The notes: a model not told the origin generated them from the letters alone. 64,000 nucleotides of DNA from Thermogemmatispora carboxidivorans (GCF_000702505.1 NZ_JNIM01000001.1:5184327-5248326); one strand, 5' to 3'. Numbered from the stretch's first letter, positions 1 through 8,302 are shown. Translations and numbers: made by a program.

Positions 1-91
1 CAGGCTGGCTTACGGGGGCTATATGGTTAGAAGATGCACTTCCTTTGAAGCTTCCGCATCGCTACAATGGGCAAGGACAAGGAGCATAGCC

Positions 92-985
92 ATGCAGATC
101 ATTCGTTACCGCGCCGCGGACGGTCGCGCGCGCGTGGGGCTGCTCACCGGCGAGGGCGCGGTGCGAGCCTTTCCCGATGCCGGGCAGCGCCTTTCTGACC
201 TCTGGGCCCTGCGCGTCGCCGAGCTGCGTGCCCTGCTGGGCGCGGTAGCGGCGCGCGGTGAGTCGGTGGAGGCCAGACCGCCCTGGCTGGCGCCGATCGA
301 CGGTGAGAGCGAGGTCTGGGCAGCAGGTGTGACCTATAAGCGTTCCGAGGAAGCGAGGCGCGAGGAGAGCGCCACGCCTGACATCTATGCGCGTGTCTAC
401 ACAGCGGAGCGCCCTGAGCTCTTCTTCAAGGCCAATCCACGGCGGGTGGCTGGTCCCGAGGCAGCCATTGCCGTGCGTGCCGATTCCAACTGGGACGTAC
501 CTGAACCGGAGCTGACACTCGTCATCAATGCCCACGGGGAGATCGTCGGCTACACCATCGGCAACGACGTCAGCTCCCGCAGCATTGAAGGTGAGAACCC
601 CCTCTATCTTCCCCAGGCCAAGGTCTATGCTGGCAGCTGTGCCCTGGGCCCGGCCATTATCCCGGCCTGGGAGATCCCCGATCCTTACGCCCTGAGCATC
701 GAGCTGACCATCGAGCGCAACGGACAGCTCTGCTGGCAGGGTCACAGCTCGACCGCCGACCTGCGACGTCGTCTGGACGAGCTGGTTGCCTATCTTTTCC
801 GCGAGGATGAGTTTCCCGCCGGCGTCTTTCTCTGCACTGGTACCGCTTTGGTGCCAGAGCAACCTTTTACCCTGCAGGCTGGGGACCTGGTAAGCATCGC
901 GATCAGCGCTCTCGGACGGCTGCGCAACCGGGTGGTACGTGGCCAGCTGGCCCTGAAAGCGGCGAGCGCAGATCTGTGCTGCTGA
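92..985 (+). CDS. FAH-family 2-keto-3-deoxy-pentonate dehydratase-like protein
   Basis: A 297-residue fumarylacetoacetate hydrolase (FAH) family enzyme. The start ATG at 92 follows an AAGGAG ribosome site at about 78; the frame is open further upstream but that part looks non-coding. The FAH core carries the acidic metal-ligand pattern E138-P-E140 and D159 (in GNDVSS). The stretch VWAAGVTYKRSEEAR and RVYTAERPELFFKA resembles 2-keto-3-deoxy-D-arabinonate dehydratases, which remove water from the keto-deoxy sugar acid to give alpha-ketoglutarate semialdehyde. The next gene is a semialdehyde dehydrogenase of the kind that would use this product, which supports a Weimberg-type pentose pathway. 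The exact sugar is inference; other FAH hydrolases or decarboxylases remain possible. Confidence 0.85.
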   Translation: MQIIRYRAADGRARVGLLTGEGAVRAFPDAGQRLSDLWALRVAELRALLGAVAARGESVEARPPWLAPIDGESEVWAAGVTYKRSEEARREESATPDIYARVYTAERPELFFKANPRRVAGPEAAIAVRADSNWDVPEPELTLVINAHGEIVGYTIGNDVSSRSIEGENPLYLPQAKVYAGSCALGPAIIPAWEIPDPYALSIELTIERNGQLCWQGHSSTADLRRRLDELVAYLFREDEFPAGVFLCTGTALVPEQPFTLQAGDLVSIAISALGRLRNRVVRGQLALKAASADLCC

Positions 986-1147
986 TCCGGTGAGCTGGCC
1001 ACCGGCTGCAGCGAGATGGCCCATTCAATGGGGACGCCCGAGTGCGCCCTGGCCGGCAGCGACCAGCGATTGGCCTTCACTCACCACCAGATGAACGGCG
1101 ATGCAGTGCCTATCTTGAGCAGAGACAGAGGAAGGAGTGGTCTCTCT

Positions 1148-2593
1148 ATGACTCTTGAACTACGTTCGTACATCGGCAGCACCTGGCGCGATGGCGTGCG
1201 CCTGAGCGACGATCTTAACCCAGCCCATCCGAGCGAGGTGGTGGCGCGGACCTCGCTGGCCGGGGCAGAGTTGGCCGCTGAGGCGGTGCAGGCCGCCCAC
1301 TCAGCCTTTGCCGCCTGGCGCGCAACGCCAGCGCCAGCGCGGGGCGAGATCCTGCGCAAGGCCGCCGATCTGTTGGAGCAGCGCGCCGAGAGCGTCGGGC
1401 GTGACCTGACGCGCGAGGAGGGCAAGACGCTGGCCGAGGCCATTGGGGAAACCAGGCGTGCGGTCTCTATCCTGCGCTACTACGCGGGGCAGACCGTGGA
1501 GCCAGACGGGGAAACCTATCCGAGCAGCTCGCGCGTGACCTTCCTCTATGCCCGTCGCGAACCGGTTGGCGTGGTCAGCGTCATTACGCCCTGGAACTTC
1601 CCGATTGCCATTCCAGCCTGGAAAATCGCCCCGGCTCTGGCTTATGGTAACACCGTGGTTTGGAAGCCTGCCGAGCTGGTGCCGCTAACGGCGGTCCACT
1701 TCACCCAGGCCCTCCTTGATGCTGGCCTGCCGCCTGGTGTCCTTAACCTGGTGCTGGGCAAAGGCTCCGAAGTGGGCGATATCCTGGTGACCCATCCCGC
1801 GGTCGATGCGATCACCTTCACCGGCTCTAATGCTGTTGGTCGCGCCCTCCAGCATAAGGCCATCGAGCACGGCAAAAAGGTCCAACTGGAACTGGGCGGC
1901 AAAAATCCGGCAGTCGTGCTGGCAGACGCCAATCTCGACGTCGCCGTTGAGCAGGTCGCACGCGGCGCCTTTCTCAGCGCGGGACAAAAGTGCACGGCCA
2001 CCAGCCGCGTGATTGTCGAGCGGGCCATCCTCCCGGAGTTTCAGGAGCGCCTTGCGGCCCTGGCCCAGAGCTGGAAACTCGGCGACCCGCTGGAGCCTGA
2101 TACGCGCGTCGGTCCGCTGGTCTCAGAGGATCAGCAGCAGAAGGTGAGCGGTTACCTGCAGCTGGCACACCGCGAAGGGGGGCATTTTCTGGCAGGCGGC
2201 GAGCCGACAACGATCAATGGCGAGGGCTATTACATCCGGCCCAGCATCGTCACGGACCTCAACCAGGGCAGCCGTGTTGCTCAGGAGGAAATTTTTGGCC
2301 CTGTAGCGGCTCTCCTGCCCGCCGCCTCCTTCGAGGAGGCTGTGGCCCTGGCGAACGCCACTCCCTTCGGGCTATCGGCCAGCCTCTTTACTAATAACCT
2401 CTCGCTGGCGCTGCGCTTCGCCTCCGAGATTCAGGCTGGCGTCGTCAAGATCAACCAGGAGTCGGCAGGTCTGGAGTTCCAGGTACCCTTCGGAGGCATG
2501 AAAGAGAGCTCCTCCGGCTCCCGCGAGCAGGGGAAGGCAGCACGCGAGTTCTTTACCCAGTGGAAGACCGTCTATATCGACCAGTTGCCCTGA
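1148..2593 (+). CDS. Aldehyde dehydrogenase, probably alpha-ketoglutarate semialdehyde dehydrogenase
   Basis: A 481-residue NAD(P)-dependent aldehyde dehydrogenase of normal family length. The ATG at 1148 has a GGAAGGAG site 10 bases upstream; the longer reading frame before it has no such signal. Catalytic Cys282 lies in SAGQKCTATSR, Glu248 in LELGGKNP, Asn150 in TPWNFP and the cofactor Lys173 in VVWKPAE. It lies 162 bases after an FAH-family dehydratase gene on the same strand. In archaea and bacteria that pair converts 2-keto-3-deoxy-pentonates via 2,5-dioxopentanoate to 2-oxoglutarate, so oxidation of that semialdehyde is the best guess. Substrate is inferred from context only. Confidence 0.9.
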   Translation: MTLELRSYIGSTWRDGVRLSDDLNPAHPSEVVARTSLAGAELAAEAVQAAHSAFAAWRATPAPARGEILRKAADLLEQRAESVGRDLTREEGKTLAEAIGETRRAVSILRYYAGQTVEPDGETYPSSSRVTFLYARREPVGVVSVITPWNFPIAIPAWKIAPALAYGNTVVWKPAELVPLTAVHFTQALLDAGLPPGVLNLVLGKGSEVGDILVTHPAVDAITFTGSNAVGRALQHKAIEHGKKVQLELGGKNPAVVLADANLDVAVEQVARGAFLSAGQKCTATSRVIVERAILPEFQERLAALAQSWKLGDPLEPDTRVGPLVSEDQQQKVSGYLQLAHREGGHFLAGGEPTTINGEGYYIRPSIVTDLNQGSRVAQEEIFGPVAALLPAASFEEAVALANATPFGLSASLFTNNLSLALRFASEIQAGVVKINQESAGLEFQVPFGGMKESSSGSREQGKAAREFFTQWKTVYIDQLP

Positions 2594-2663
2594 GCTTTCT
2601 CTCCTGAGCAGAGCGGGCCACAACCGCCATACGCAAGCCGCCGAAGTGGCTCGCTCGCTCAGG

Positions 2664-3338
2664 TCAGCGCCAGGATGAATGGCCCTGCAGACTGATCAAG
2701 CCGCGCTGAGCGGCCAGAGCCACGGCCTCGGTGCGATTAGTGGCCCCCAGTTTGTTCATGATCGAGCTGACATGAAACTTGGCGGTGCGCTCACTGATGA
2801 CAAGGCGAGCGGCGATTTCCTTGTTAGGCAGGCCCTGAGCCAGTAGGTGCAGGACCTCCAGTTCACGCTCGGTCAGCGGCTCGTAGGGGTGGGAAGCAGC
2901 CTGTGGCCCGCTGCCCTGCTGACTCACCTGGCGCAGCAATTTTGAGGCGACGACTGGTTGCAGGAGTGAGCCACCGCCCATTGTCACCCGAATGGCCTGG
3001 AAGATCTCTTCGCGTGGCGCTCCCTTGAGCAGGTAGCCGCTGGCCCCGGCCCGCACCGCATGCAGAATTCGCTCATCGTTATCAAAGGCCGTAAAGACGA
3101 TCACTCGCGGCTTCGGCTCCAACTCCAGCAAGTGGCGAATAGCCTCGACGCCATCCAAGACGGGCATCTCAAGATCAAGCAACACAATGTCGGGATGCAT
3201 CTCACGGGCCTGGGCGATAGTTTCCGCCCCATTGGCGGCCTCGGCCACCACAGTCAGATCCGGCTGCGTCTCCAGCACCGCCCGTAAGCCCTCGCGTACG
3301 ACGGGATGATCATCGGCGAGCAAGATACGAATCGTCAT
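2664..3338 (-). CDS. NarL/FixJ-type response regulator
   Basis: A 224-residue two-component regulator. The receiver domain (about residues 1-125) has the acidic pair D9/D10, the phospho-acceptor D55 in LLDLEMP and the conserved lysine in GYLLKGAP. The C-terminal LuxR-type helix-turn-helix (about 150-215) contains LTERELEVLHLLAQG and the DNA-contact segment ISERTAKFHVSSIMNKLG. Its ATG overlaps the stop of the upstream histidine kinase by four bases (ATGA), so the two are translationally coupled and very likely partners. Target genes are not evident; no operator could be assigned. Confidence 0.95.
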   Translation of the reverse strand: MTIRILLADDHPVVREGLRAVLETQPDLTVVAEAANGAETIAQAREMHPDIVLLDLEMPVLDGVEAIRHLLELEPKPRVIVFTAFDNDERILHAVRAGASGYLLKGAPREEIFQAIRVTMGGGSLLQPVVASKLLRQVSQQGSGPQAASHPYEPLTERELEVLHLLAQGLPNKEIAARLVISERTAKFHVSSIMNKLGATNRTEAVALAAQRGLISLQGHSSWR

Positions 3339-4639
3339 AGCCAGGGGGACCTTTCTTGCTCCTGCCCCTGGTAGGGCAGATAGACGCTAATGGAGGTACC
3401 GGAGCCTGGGAGGCTTTCAATGCTGATCTGGGCCCCAAGTAGGTGGGCCCGCTCACTCATGCCAGCCAGCCCGAAGTGACCCGCGCGTGTGTACTCCTGG
3501 GCGCGTTCGGGATCAAAGCCCCGCCCATTATCCTGAACCTGGAGCACAATCATCTTATCACGAACGGCCAGCGTGAGTGTGATCTGCTCGGCAGCGGCAT
3601 GGCGCAGCGCATTGTTGAGGGCCTCCTGAGCGATACGATAGAGGCCGGCTTCGCAATGAGGCGAGAGAGCAGGGAAGCGGCCTGGCTCACCGCCCGGCCC
3701 CGGCCCCGGCGGCGGCTCATAGCGATACTCCAGCCGGCTCCTGTTCTCGACGCGCAAGCGCTTGATCAGCAGAGCGAGCGCCTCGGGCAGAGCATGGTTC
3801 TGCAGGGGAGCAGCGCGCAGGTCCATCACCGAGCGGCGCGCCTCCTCCAGATTGCTGCGCGCCAGCGCCAGTGCGCGGCGAACAGCGGCCTGGGCCCGCT
3901 CGGGCTGTGTAGGAAGCAAAGCATCAGCGGTCTCTAGCTGCAAAGCGATCGCCGCCAGACCTTGAGCCAGGGTATCGTGGATCTCGCGCGCCAGCCGGTT
4001 CCGCTCCTCAATGGCAGCCAGGCGAGCCGCGGCGCGCGTATGCTCAGCCGAGAGGCGCGCCCGCTGAATAGCCAGACCGATCTGATCGCCAATAATGTGC
4101 AACAGCTGCAGCTCTGCTGAGTGCAACTCACGCCAGTCCTCGCTGGCCACATTCAGCACGCCGAGCGGCGTCTCCCCAACATGGATCGGGACACTGGCAT
4201 GGAAACGTAGACCCCATGAAGAAGGATCGCCCTCCCGTTCAGCGTTGTGCAAGCGACTGCAGCGCAGGACATTGATATTGGCCGCCCTGGCCAGACTGCC
4301 CCCCAGAAACGTATCGAGACAGAGACAACGCCCAGTCATCCGCTCGGGGTGATCAGCGAGATAGGGAGGTAAGGACTGCGAGGCGGCCAGAAACGGCTTC
4401 CCCTCCTCGTCAAGCAACCAGACCCAGCCCGTCTTGAGTCCTAGCAGGCGGGTCACCTGGCTTAAGACCTCCTGCAAAGCCTCGCGTACATTCACTTTGC
4501 GATTGAGCTGGCCAGCAATGGTATAGAGGATGGCCAGCTCGCGATTACTCCCAAGCAACGAGGAAGCTTCTTCCCCCCCCTCGCTGGCAGCGAGCAGCTC
4601 CCCGCTGGCCGGAGCGTGGTGCCGTTCAGAATCCATCAT
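3335..4639 (-). CDS. GAF-domain sensor histidine kinase (NarX/DegS class)
   Basis: A 434-residue soluble kinase. An N-terminal GAF-like sensor region (about 35-190) is followed by a HisKA_3 dimerisation segment with phospho-acceptor His221 in LAREIHDTLAQGLAA and a HATPase_c domain with N box EALNNALRHA and G1 box VQDNGRGF. There is no transmembrane segment, so the signal is cytoplasmic. The GAF region holds a CxC pair (GRCLCLDTF) that could bind a metal or redox centre; this is speculation. It phosphorylates the response regulator encoded directly downstream with a 4-base overlap. Two ATG codons in tandem (4639 and 4636) are both usable starts. Confidence 0.93.
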   Translation of the reverse strand: MMDSERHHAPASGELLAASEGGEEASSLLGSNRELAILYTIAGQLNRKVNVREALQEVLSQVTRLLGLKTGWVWLLDEEGKPFLAASQSLPPYLADHPERMTGRCLCLDTFLGGSLARAANINVLRCSRLHNAEREGDPSSWGLRFHASVPIHVGETPLGVLNVASEDWRELHSAELQLLHIIGDQIGLAIQRARLSAEHTRAAARLAAIEERNRLAREIHDTLAQGLAAIALQLETADALLPTQPERAQAAVRRALALARSNLEEARRSVMDLRAAPLQNHALPEALALLIKRLRVENRSRLEYRYEPPPGPGPGGEPGRFPALSPHCEAGLYRIAQEALNNALRHAAAEQITLTLAVRDKMIVLQVQDNGRGFDPERAQEYTRAGHFGLAGMSERAHLLGAQISIESLPGSGTSISVYLPYQGQEQERSPWL

Positions 4640-5041
4640 GCTTCCACTTGACTAACCGGCTGGCTGACTGACTGGCCAGCGCAGCATAGACCACCATCCT
4701 GCATCTTACCCTGTGGCGAGCAGCTTGAGCCTGCCGCTGTATGGGAGCAGCGGCGTGCCCTGGTCTATCCACCTACAACCAACCAACCAGGAAGGACCTG
4801 AGTTCTTCCCTAGTATATCACACCGCTCTGGTCAAAGCCGGCCCCCCCAGGCCCCTCCACAGAGCCAGAGCAGCGGAGCAGCACGCGCCGGGGCCTCAAT
4901 CAGGCAGGAAGGAAGTGCCTATCAACGGCAGGCCGGCCCGTTATTGCGCGCTCCTCTGCCGGGGACAGGCCTAGGGAGGGCAACAGCGGGCCGGCGCCAG
5001 GGGTTGCCAGGGAAAGGTGTCTACCATCACGCAGCGCTGGC
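4640..5041. other. Non-coding spacer, about 400 bases
   Basis: No convincing gene in either strand. It holds the upstream region of the histidine kinase (minus strand) and the downstream end of the amidotransferase gene. A short period-4 tract (CGGC TGGC TGAC TGAC TGGC) sits at 4657-4680. No confident promoter or terminator was found. Confidence 0.5.
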
Positions 5042-5815
5042 TCAGGCAGCCCCGACCGGCAACGACAGGGCATGCTGAGGCTGGGGCGCTGCTTCGCTAA
5101 GACCACAGGCCCGGACAAAGGCCGAGAAAACACGCGCACAGGCAGGAACCTGGCCATAGATCTCCTCGGGATGGCACTGAAGGGCCAGAACAAAGCGCCT
5201 GGTTGGTACCTCGATCGCCTCCACCACCCCATCCTCAGCACGGGCAGCGATGCGCACCCCTTTGCCCGGCTCCTTGACAGCCTGATGGTGAATACTATTC
5301 GCCCAAAACTCACGCTCACCGGCGATGGCCGCCAGGCAGGTCCCCGGCTCGATGAGCACCCGATGGACCACCTGGCTGCGGGGCAAATCCTGATTCATAT
5401 GGCGCAGACTGCCAGCATATTGACTCCCTAAGTCTTGATAGAGCGTCCCCCCCAAAGCCACATTGAGCAGCTGCAGGCCCCGGCAAATGCCCAAAATCGG
5501 CTTCTCCTCCTGCAGAGCCCAATGGGCCAGCGTCAACTCAAACTCATCGAGGGCGGGATCCGTGTCGCCAAGGCATGGATGCGGATCTTCCCCGTAGCGA
5601 CGCGGCTGAATATCTTGCCCACCAGGCAGGAGCAGCCCATCAAGATGAGCGAGCAGAGCCTCCAGCGAGGAGAGATCATGAACGAGAGGGATAAGCACAG
5701 GAACGCCCCCGGCATCCTCAATGGCATGGACATAGGCCCGATTGTTACCGTAGATCGGGCGTTGAGAGCCATGCCGATAAGCCGGATGGCACGGAATGCC
5801 GATCAAAGGACGCAT
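5042..5815 (-). CDS. Class I glutamine amidotransferase-like hydrolase (PuuD / peptidase C26 family)
   Basis: A 257-residue gamma-glutamyl-gamma-aminobutyrate hydrolase family protein. The nucleophile Cys111 is in LGICRGLQLLNVALGG, and the remaining triad is His215 and Glu217 in ALQCHPEE. The N-terminus RPLIGIPCH and the LLLPGGQDI loop are typical of the family. Members cleave gamma-glutamyl amides such as gamma-glutamyl-GABA (putrescine breakdown) or gamma-glutamyl-linked xenobiotics. No other putrescine genes are next to it, so the substrate is open. An AAAGG site precedes the ATG. The gene is separated from the upstream unit by a strong terminator at 5877-5907. Confidence 0.9.
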   Translation of the reverse strand: MRPLIGIPCHPAYRHGSQRPIYGNNRAYVHAIEDAGGVPVLIPLVHDLSSLEALLAHLDGLLLPGGQDIQPRRYGEDPHPCLGDTDPALDEFELTLAHWALQEEKPILGICRGLQLLNVALGGTLYQDLGSQYAGSLRHMNQDLPRSQVVHRVLIEPGTCLAAIAGEREFWANSIHHQAVKEPGKGVRIAARAEDGVVEAIEVPTRRFVLALQCHPEEIYGQVPACARVFSAFVRACGLSEAAPQPQHALSLPVGAA

Positions 5816-5876
5816 GTTCTTGACAGCCTTTCATATAAGATTTCGGGTATGAATAATGAGCGCAATAAAAACAGAA

Positions 5877-5907
5877 GAAGCGGAACGCTTTTGATGCGTT
5901 CCGCTTC
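5877..5907 (-). terminator. Strong intrinsic terminator
   Basis: A perfect 12-bp stem (5877-5888 with 5896-5907), 7-base loop, followed on the minus strand by TGTTTTTATT. It ends transcription coming from the small unit at about 5908-6188 and isolates the amidotransferase gene. This is the cleanest terminator in the window together with the one at 10681-10725. Confidence 0.85.
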
Positions 5908-5924
5908 AGAGGAGATGCCAGATA

Positions 5925-6122
5925 CTACACAACGAAACGCATCGCTGCGCAACCAATCTTACGAAGCTTCAGCGTTACAAGCCGAAGCTCGCGCATAAGG
6001 GTAAGCATAAGCATCTCCATAAGGCCCATAAATGCACAAAAAGTCCGCGAAGCAAGGGTCAGAGCACGCGGACACTGCGGGTAGGAGACGCTCACGTGGT
6101 CGCCAGCGATAGCACGTTTCAC
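5925..6122 (-). CDS. Possible small protein of unknown function, or a small RNA
   Basis: A 65-codon frame starting with GTG, seven bases after a GAGGT ribosome site, and lying between a TATAAT box (6183-6188, minus strand) and a perfect intrinsic terminator. The encoded peptide is basic with a Met/Leu-rich middle (MGLMEMLMLTLM) and has no family resemblance I recognise. The same DNA in another frame gives a Gly/Tyr/Ala-rich peptide (GPYGDAYAYPYARASAC) ending in TAA, so the coding frame is unclear and the transcript may be a non-coding RNA. The region is noticeably less GC-rich than its neighbours. Transcription looks likely; translation is uncertain. Confidence 0.35.
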   Translation of the reverse strand: MKRAIAGDHVSVSYPQCPRALTLASRTFCAFMGLMEMLMLTLMRELRLVTLKLRKIGCAAMRFVV

Positions 6123-6182
6123 GTTGTCTACCTCAAAAGACTAACAATGTTGCAGGCTTGTTACTGATGATAGTCTAGTCTT

Positions 6183-6188
6183 ATTATA
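6183..6188 (-). promoter_or_regulatory. Putative -10 box of the small orphan unit
   Basis: A perfect TATAAT on the minus strand in otherwise GC-rich DNA, about 60 bases before the GAGGT/GTG start. No good -35 box is present at 16-18 bases, so an activator may be needed or the assignment is wrong. Confidence 0.4.
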
Positions 6189-6244
6189 GGCAAGGCGTCA
6201 AGCCTGTTGTGTCATGCTATTACTTCTATGCTACTGGGCTGTGA

Positions 6245-6288
6245 CATCTGGCTGCCTGGGCCGCAGCGGCAGCCTGGGCAGCCAGATG
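6245..6288 (-). repeat. GC-rich hairpin downstream of the FtsB/DivIC-like gene
   Basis: A perfect 12-bp inverted repeat (6245-6256 with 6277-6288) with a GC-rich inner segment that can also pair. It lies 70 bases after the stop of the FtsB-like gene on the minus strand. There is no T-run, so it would protect the 3' end or act as a factor-dependent end rather than a classic intrinsic terminator. Confidence 0.5.
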
Positions 6289-6358
6289 CCCGCTAGCGTA
6301 AGCAGAGCCTTGCCTTTGCCGGATTCAGAGACAGGGGGAGCGAAGAGCGTCCCCATCG

Positions 6359-6841
6359 CTAACTGCCGAAGAGGATCGCCCACCACTGAGACCAGAAACC
6401 GCCGCTGGGAGTTGATGGCGCCGGGCGGGGCCTGGCCGTCGGCTGGCTGGATGGCGGACTGACAATCACCACCCGGTGCTCGCCGGGCCGCACATATCCC
6501 AGACTCTGGCGAGCTTCGCTTTCTATGACGAAGGGGTCCTTGTAGTAGTCGACCAGCTTCTGCAGCTGATCGTGACGCGCCAGCGTCTGCTCATACTGAG
6601 CGCGCGCGGCAGCCTCCTGCTCCAGCAAGCGGCTATTCGACCAGGCCTGGGCGATCGAGCCGAGCAGGAGCGAGAGGCTGATCAGGGCCGTGACCCAGAT
6701 CAGACCACGTGTAAAGAGGGCGCTCCTCCGCGCCCGGCTGGCCCCTCCCCTTTCTCCAAAGCCCACCGCCGCGGTCACACTAGAGCCGCTGCTATCTTGT
6801 CGGGGCATGAGTCGTTTTCTTCTCCTTGGCGTGTACTGCAT
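6359..6841 (-). CDS. FtsB/DivIC-like septum-formation initiator family protein
   Basis: A 160-residue bitopic membrane protein. A basic cytoplasmic N-terminus is followed by one transmembrane segment (LIWVTALISLSLLLGSIA, about 48-66), a short coiled coil (LEQEAAARAQYEQTLARHDQL) and the typical DivIC/FtsB stretch YYKDPFVIESEARQSLGYVRPGEH. The C-terminus is Pro/Ser-rich. FtsB/DivIC proteins link FtsL and FtsQ/DivIB in the division complex. The start could also be the ATG at 6808, which has a better AAGGAG site but a long spacer. No other division gene adjoins it. Confidence 0.8.
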   Translation of the reverse strand: MQYTPRRRKRLMPRQDSSGSSVTAAVGFGERGGASRARRSALFTRGLIWVTALISLSLLLGSIAQAWSNSRLLEQEAAARAQYEQTLARHDQLQKLVDYYKDPFVIESEARQSLGYVRPGEHRVVIVSPPSSQPTARPRPAPSTPSGGFWSQWWAILFGS

Positions 6842-7143
6842 GGTTGCCTACCTTCTTTCCGGGCGAGTGCCTGGAAAGTTGCTGATGCCTCATAACGAGG
6901 CGCATCTACAGCGATGCTCTCTGTCAAAAAAACTGCTGGCGATGCTCGGGCCAGAAGGTATGCTATGTAGAAATAATACACGATCTTACGCTCACGCGCG
7001 CTGCAGTGGACAAGAATCATGTGGCAAACACAAGCAAAAATTGGGGTGAGGGGGGACGAGAGACCAGCAGGTCGCCTATTGGGACCACCCTGCTATACTG
7101 AACACACAAGCAGAATCAACTTCGTCGAGGAGGATCAGCGGCT
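6842..7143. other. Spacer between divergent genes
   Basis: About 300 bases between the minus-strand FtsB-like gene and the plus-strand metallopeptidase gene. A TATACT box at 7094-7099 could serve the plus-strand gene, but no good -35 is seen. Nothing else is recognised. Confidence 0.4.
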
Positions 7144-7653
7144 ATGCTGCCACCCGCGCTAGCACCTGGAGACCAGGCCCCCGCTCGCACTCGTTCGCTT
7201 GCCGAAGTCTCGCCGCAGCGCGCTCTGCCCCCCTGCCTAGACTACATCTGGCAGACCTACTTTGCCGACATTCCGCGCGTCAACGAGGTGCAAATCGCCT
7301 ATTGCCAGCCCTGGAAGCGTCGCCTGGGATTGATCCGCCTCTCGGAAGAGAGCGGTTCCACCTTTATTGGCATCAATCTCCTCTTACAGCATGAACTGGT
7401 TCCAGAACAGGTCTTGCTCATCACCATTGCCCACGAGCTGGCTCACTACGCCCACGGCTTCGGTTCGCCCTTGCCACGCCGCTATCGCCATCCACATGCT
7501 CATAATGTGGTAAACGATGAACTGGATCGGCGCGGCCTGCACGAAGAGCGTCGCCTCTGCGATGATTGGATTGACAACCAGTGGTTTACGTTTTATGATA
7601 TGGTCCAACAATCGGGTTGGATAGAGGCCCGGGTCCGGCCTCAGCCACGCTAA
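7144..7653 (+). CDS. SprT-like zinc metallopeptidase
   Basis: A 169-residue protein with the zinc motif HELAH (97-101) followed by HGFGSPLPRRYRHPHAH, and a preceding strand typical of SprT/minimal gluzincin folds. Glu98 would be the catalytic residue; the third zinc ligand is probably one of the later histidines. No signal peptide or membrane segment, so it should act in the cytoplasm. An excellent GAGGAGGAT site precedes the ATG at 7144. Substrates are unknown; SprT-like proteins in other organisms include DNA-protein crosslink proteases, but this one lacks DNA-binding modules. It is monocistronic, with rho well downstream behind its own promoter. Confidence 0.75.
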   Translation: MLPPALAPGDQAPARTRSLAEVSPQRALPPCLDYIWQTYFADIPRVNEVQIAYCQPWKRRLGLIRLSEESGSTFIGINLLLQHELVPEQVLLITIAHELAHYAHGFGSPLPRRYRHPHAHNVVNDELDRRGLHEERRLCDDWIDNQWFTFYDMVQQSGWIEARVRPQPR

Positions 7654-8197
7654 GCCTCTGCGGGCCTGGCCGATCCCGCCTCCGCCTCCAATGCCGATCG
7701 GATCGATCGATTAAGGGTATGGGAAGCGAGCCGGATCGCTTTGACCCGCGAGGCGCTCGCCTTCTGGGGAGGTTCACCGTCTCTAGCTGCTCGTTCACTC
7801 GCTTGTCCATTCGCTCGCTCGGGCGCGCCTCGTTCGCTCAAGCCGCAGCTCCCACTGACTCACTGGCAGGCCAGCCCGTCCTCTGGCTCCACCCTGCACC
7901 GCCCGCGCCCCAGCCTGCTCCGGGCCAGAAGAGTCAGGCGGGAAGACAGACAGATAGACAGGCATCAGGCCAGGCAAGCGGGCAGAGAGGGACAGAAGTG
8001 GACTGCAGTGGGCAAAAACCAGGGTTAGGGCAGTTGACATTGCTTTGCGCCTGTGGTATAGTGAAGCTGACTCCCCGGACCAGAACCTCCCGGGTTGTCG
8101 ATCCGTTTCCGGGTCCTGCAACCAAACAAACATTACTTCAGCACAGCAAGCATACGGTCACCACCTGTTCACAGGTTTTCAGAGGCGGAAGCCTGCT
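7654..8197. other. Spacer upstream of rho with period-4 tracts and the rho promoter
   Basis: About 540 bases without a convincing gene. Two degenerate period-4 tracts lie at 7788-7822 (CTCG/TTCG-type units) and 7944-7980 (AGAC/AGGC-type units). The rho promoter is at 8034-8062 and the start of its leader follows. Confidence 0.55.
8034..8062 (+). promoter_or_regulatory. Sigma-70-type promoter of rho
   Basis: A perfect -35 TTGACA (8034-8039), a 17-base spacer and -10 TATAGT (8057-8062). Transcription should begin near 8069, giving a leader of about 230 bases before the rho start codon. The leader contains small hairpins at 8163-8176 (followed by TTTTC) and 8183-8194 (GGAA tetraloop). Confidence 0.85.
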
Positions 8198-8302
8198 ATG
8201 TACCTGTTCCCACCAGCAGCCTTTATGAAATCTAGGTTCAACCAGAAAGGAGAGGGGGCGTGTTCTTTCCCAAAAGGACATAATTCGCCCAACGCAACGT
8301 GA
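8198..8302 (+). CDS. Possible rho leader peptide (34 codons)
   Basis: A short ORF beginning ATGTACCTG at 8198 and ending in a TGA at 8300-8302 that overlaps the rho GTG start (GTGA). An AGGCGG sequence lies upstream as a weak ribosome site. Rho itself has no ribosome site at a normal distance, so its translation may depend on ribosomes arriving from this frame. E. coli rho also follows a short leader ORF (rhoL), but no sequence relation is implied. The peptide (it contains FPPAAFMKSRFNQKG) has no recognised motif. Confidence 0.45.
   Translation: MYLFPPAAFMKSRFNQKGEGACSFPKGHNSPNAT

Larger units (their letters stand above)
5816..6358. other. Spacer of 543 bases holding a small transcription unit
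   Basis: From right to left on the minus strand it contains the 3' hairpin of the FtsB-like gene, a TATAAT box, a small ORF or RNA, and an intrinsic terminator. The rest up to 5816 is the leader of the amidotransferase gene. No tmRNA, RNase P, SRP or 6S RNA signature was recognised. Confidence 0.6.

Noticed and set aside
5908..6122. tmRNA, RNase P RNA or SRP RNA at the small orphan unit
   Set aside because: No tag-peptide ending, no RNase P P4 sequence and no SRP core motif were found; the unit remains unassigned.
6196..6201. TTGACG as -35 for the small orphan unit
   Set aside because: It is only seven bases from the TATAAT, too close for a sigma-70 promoter.
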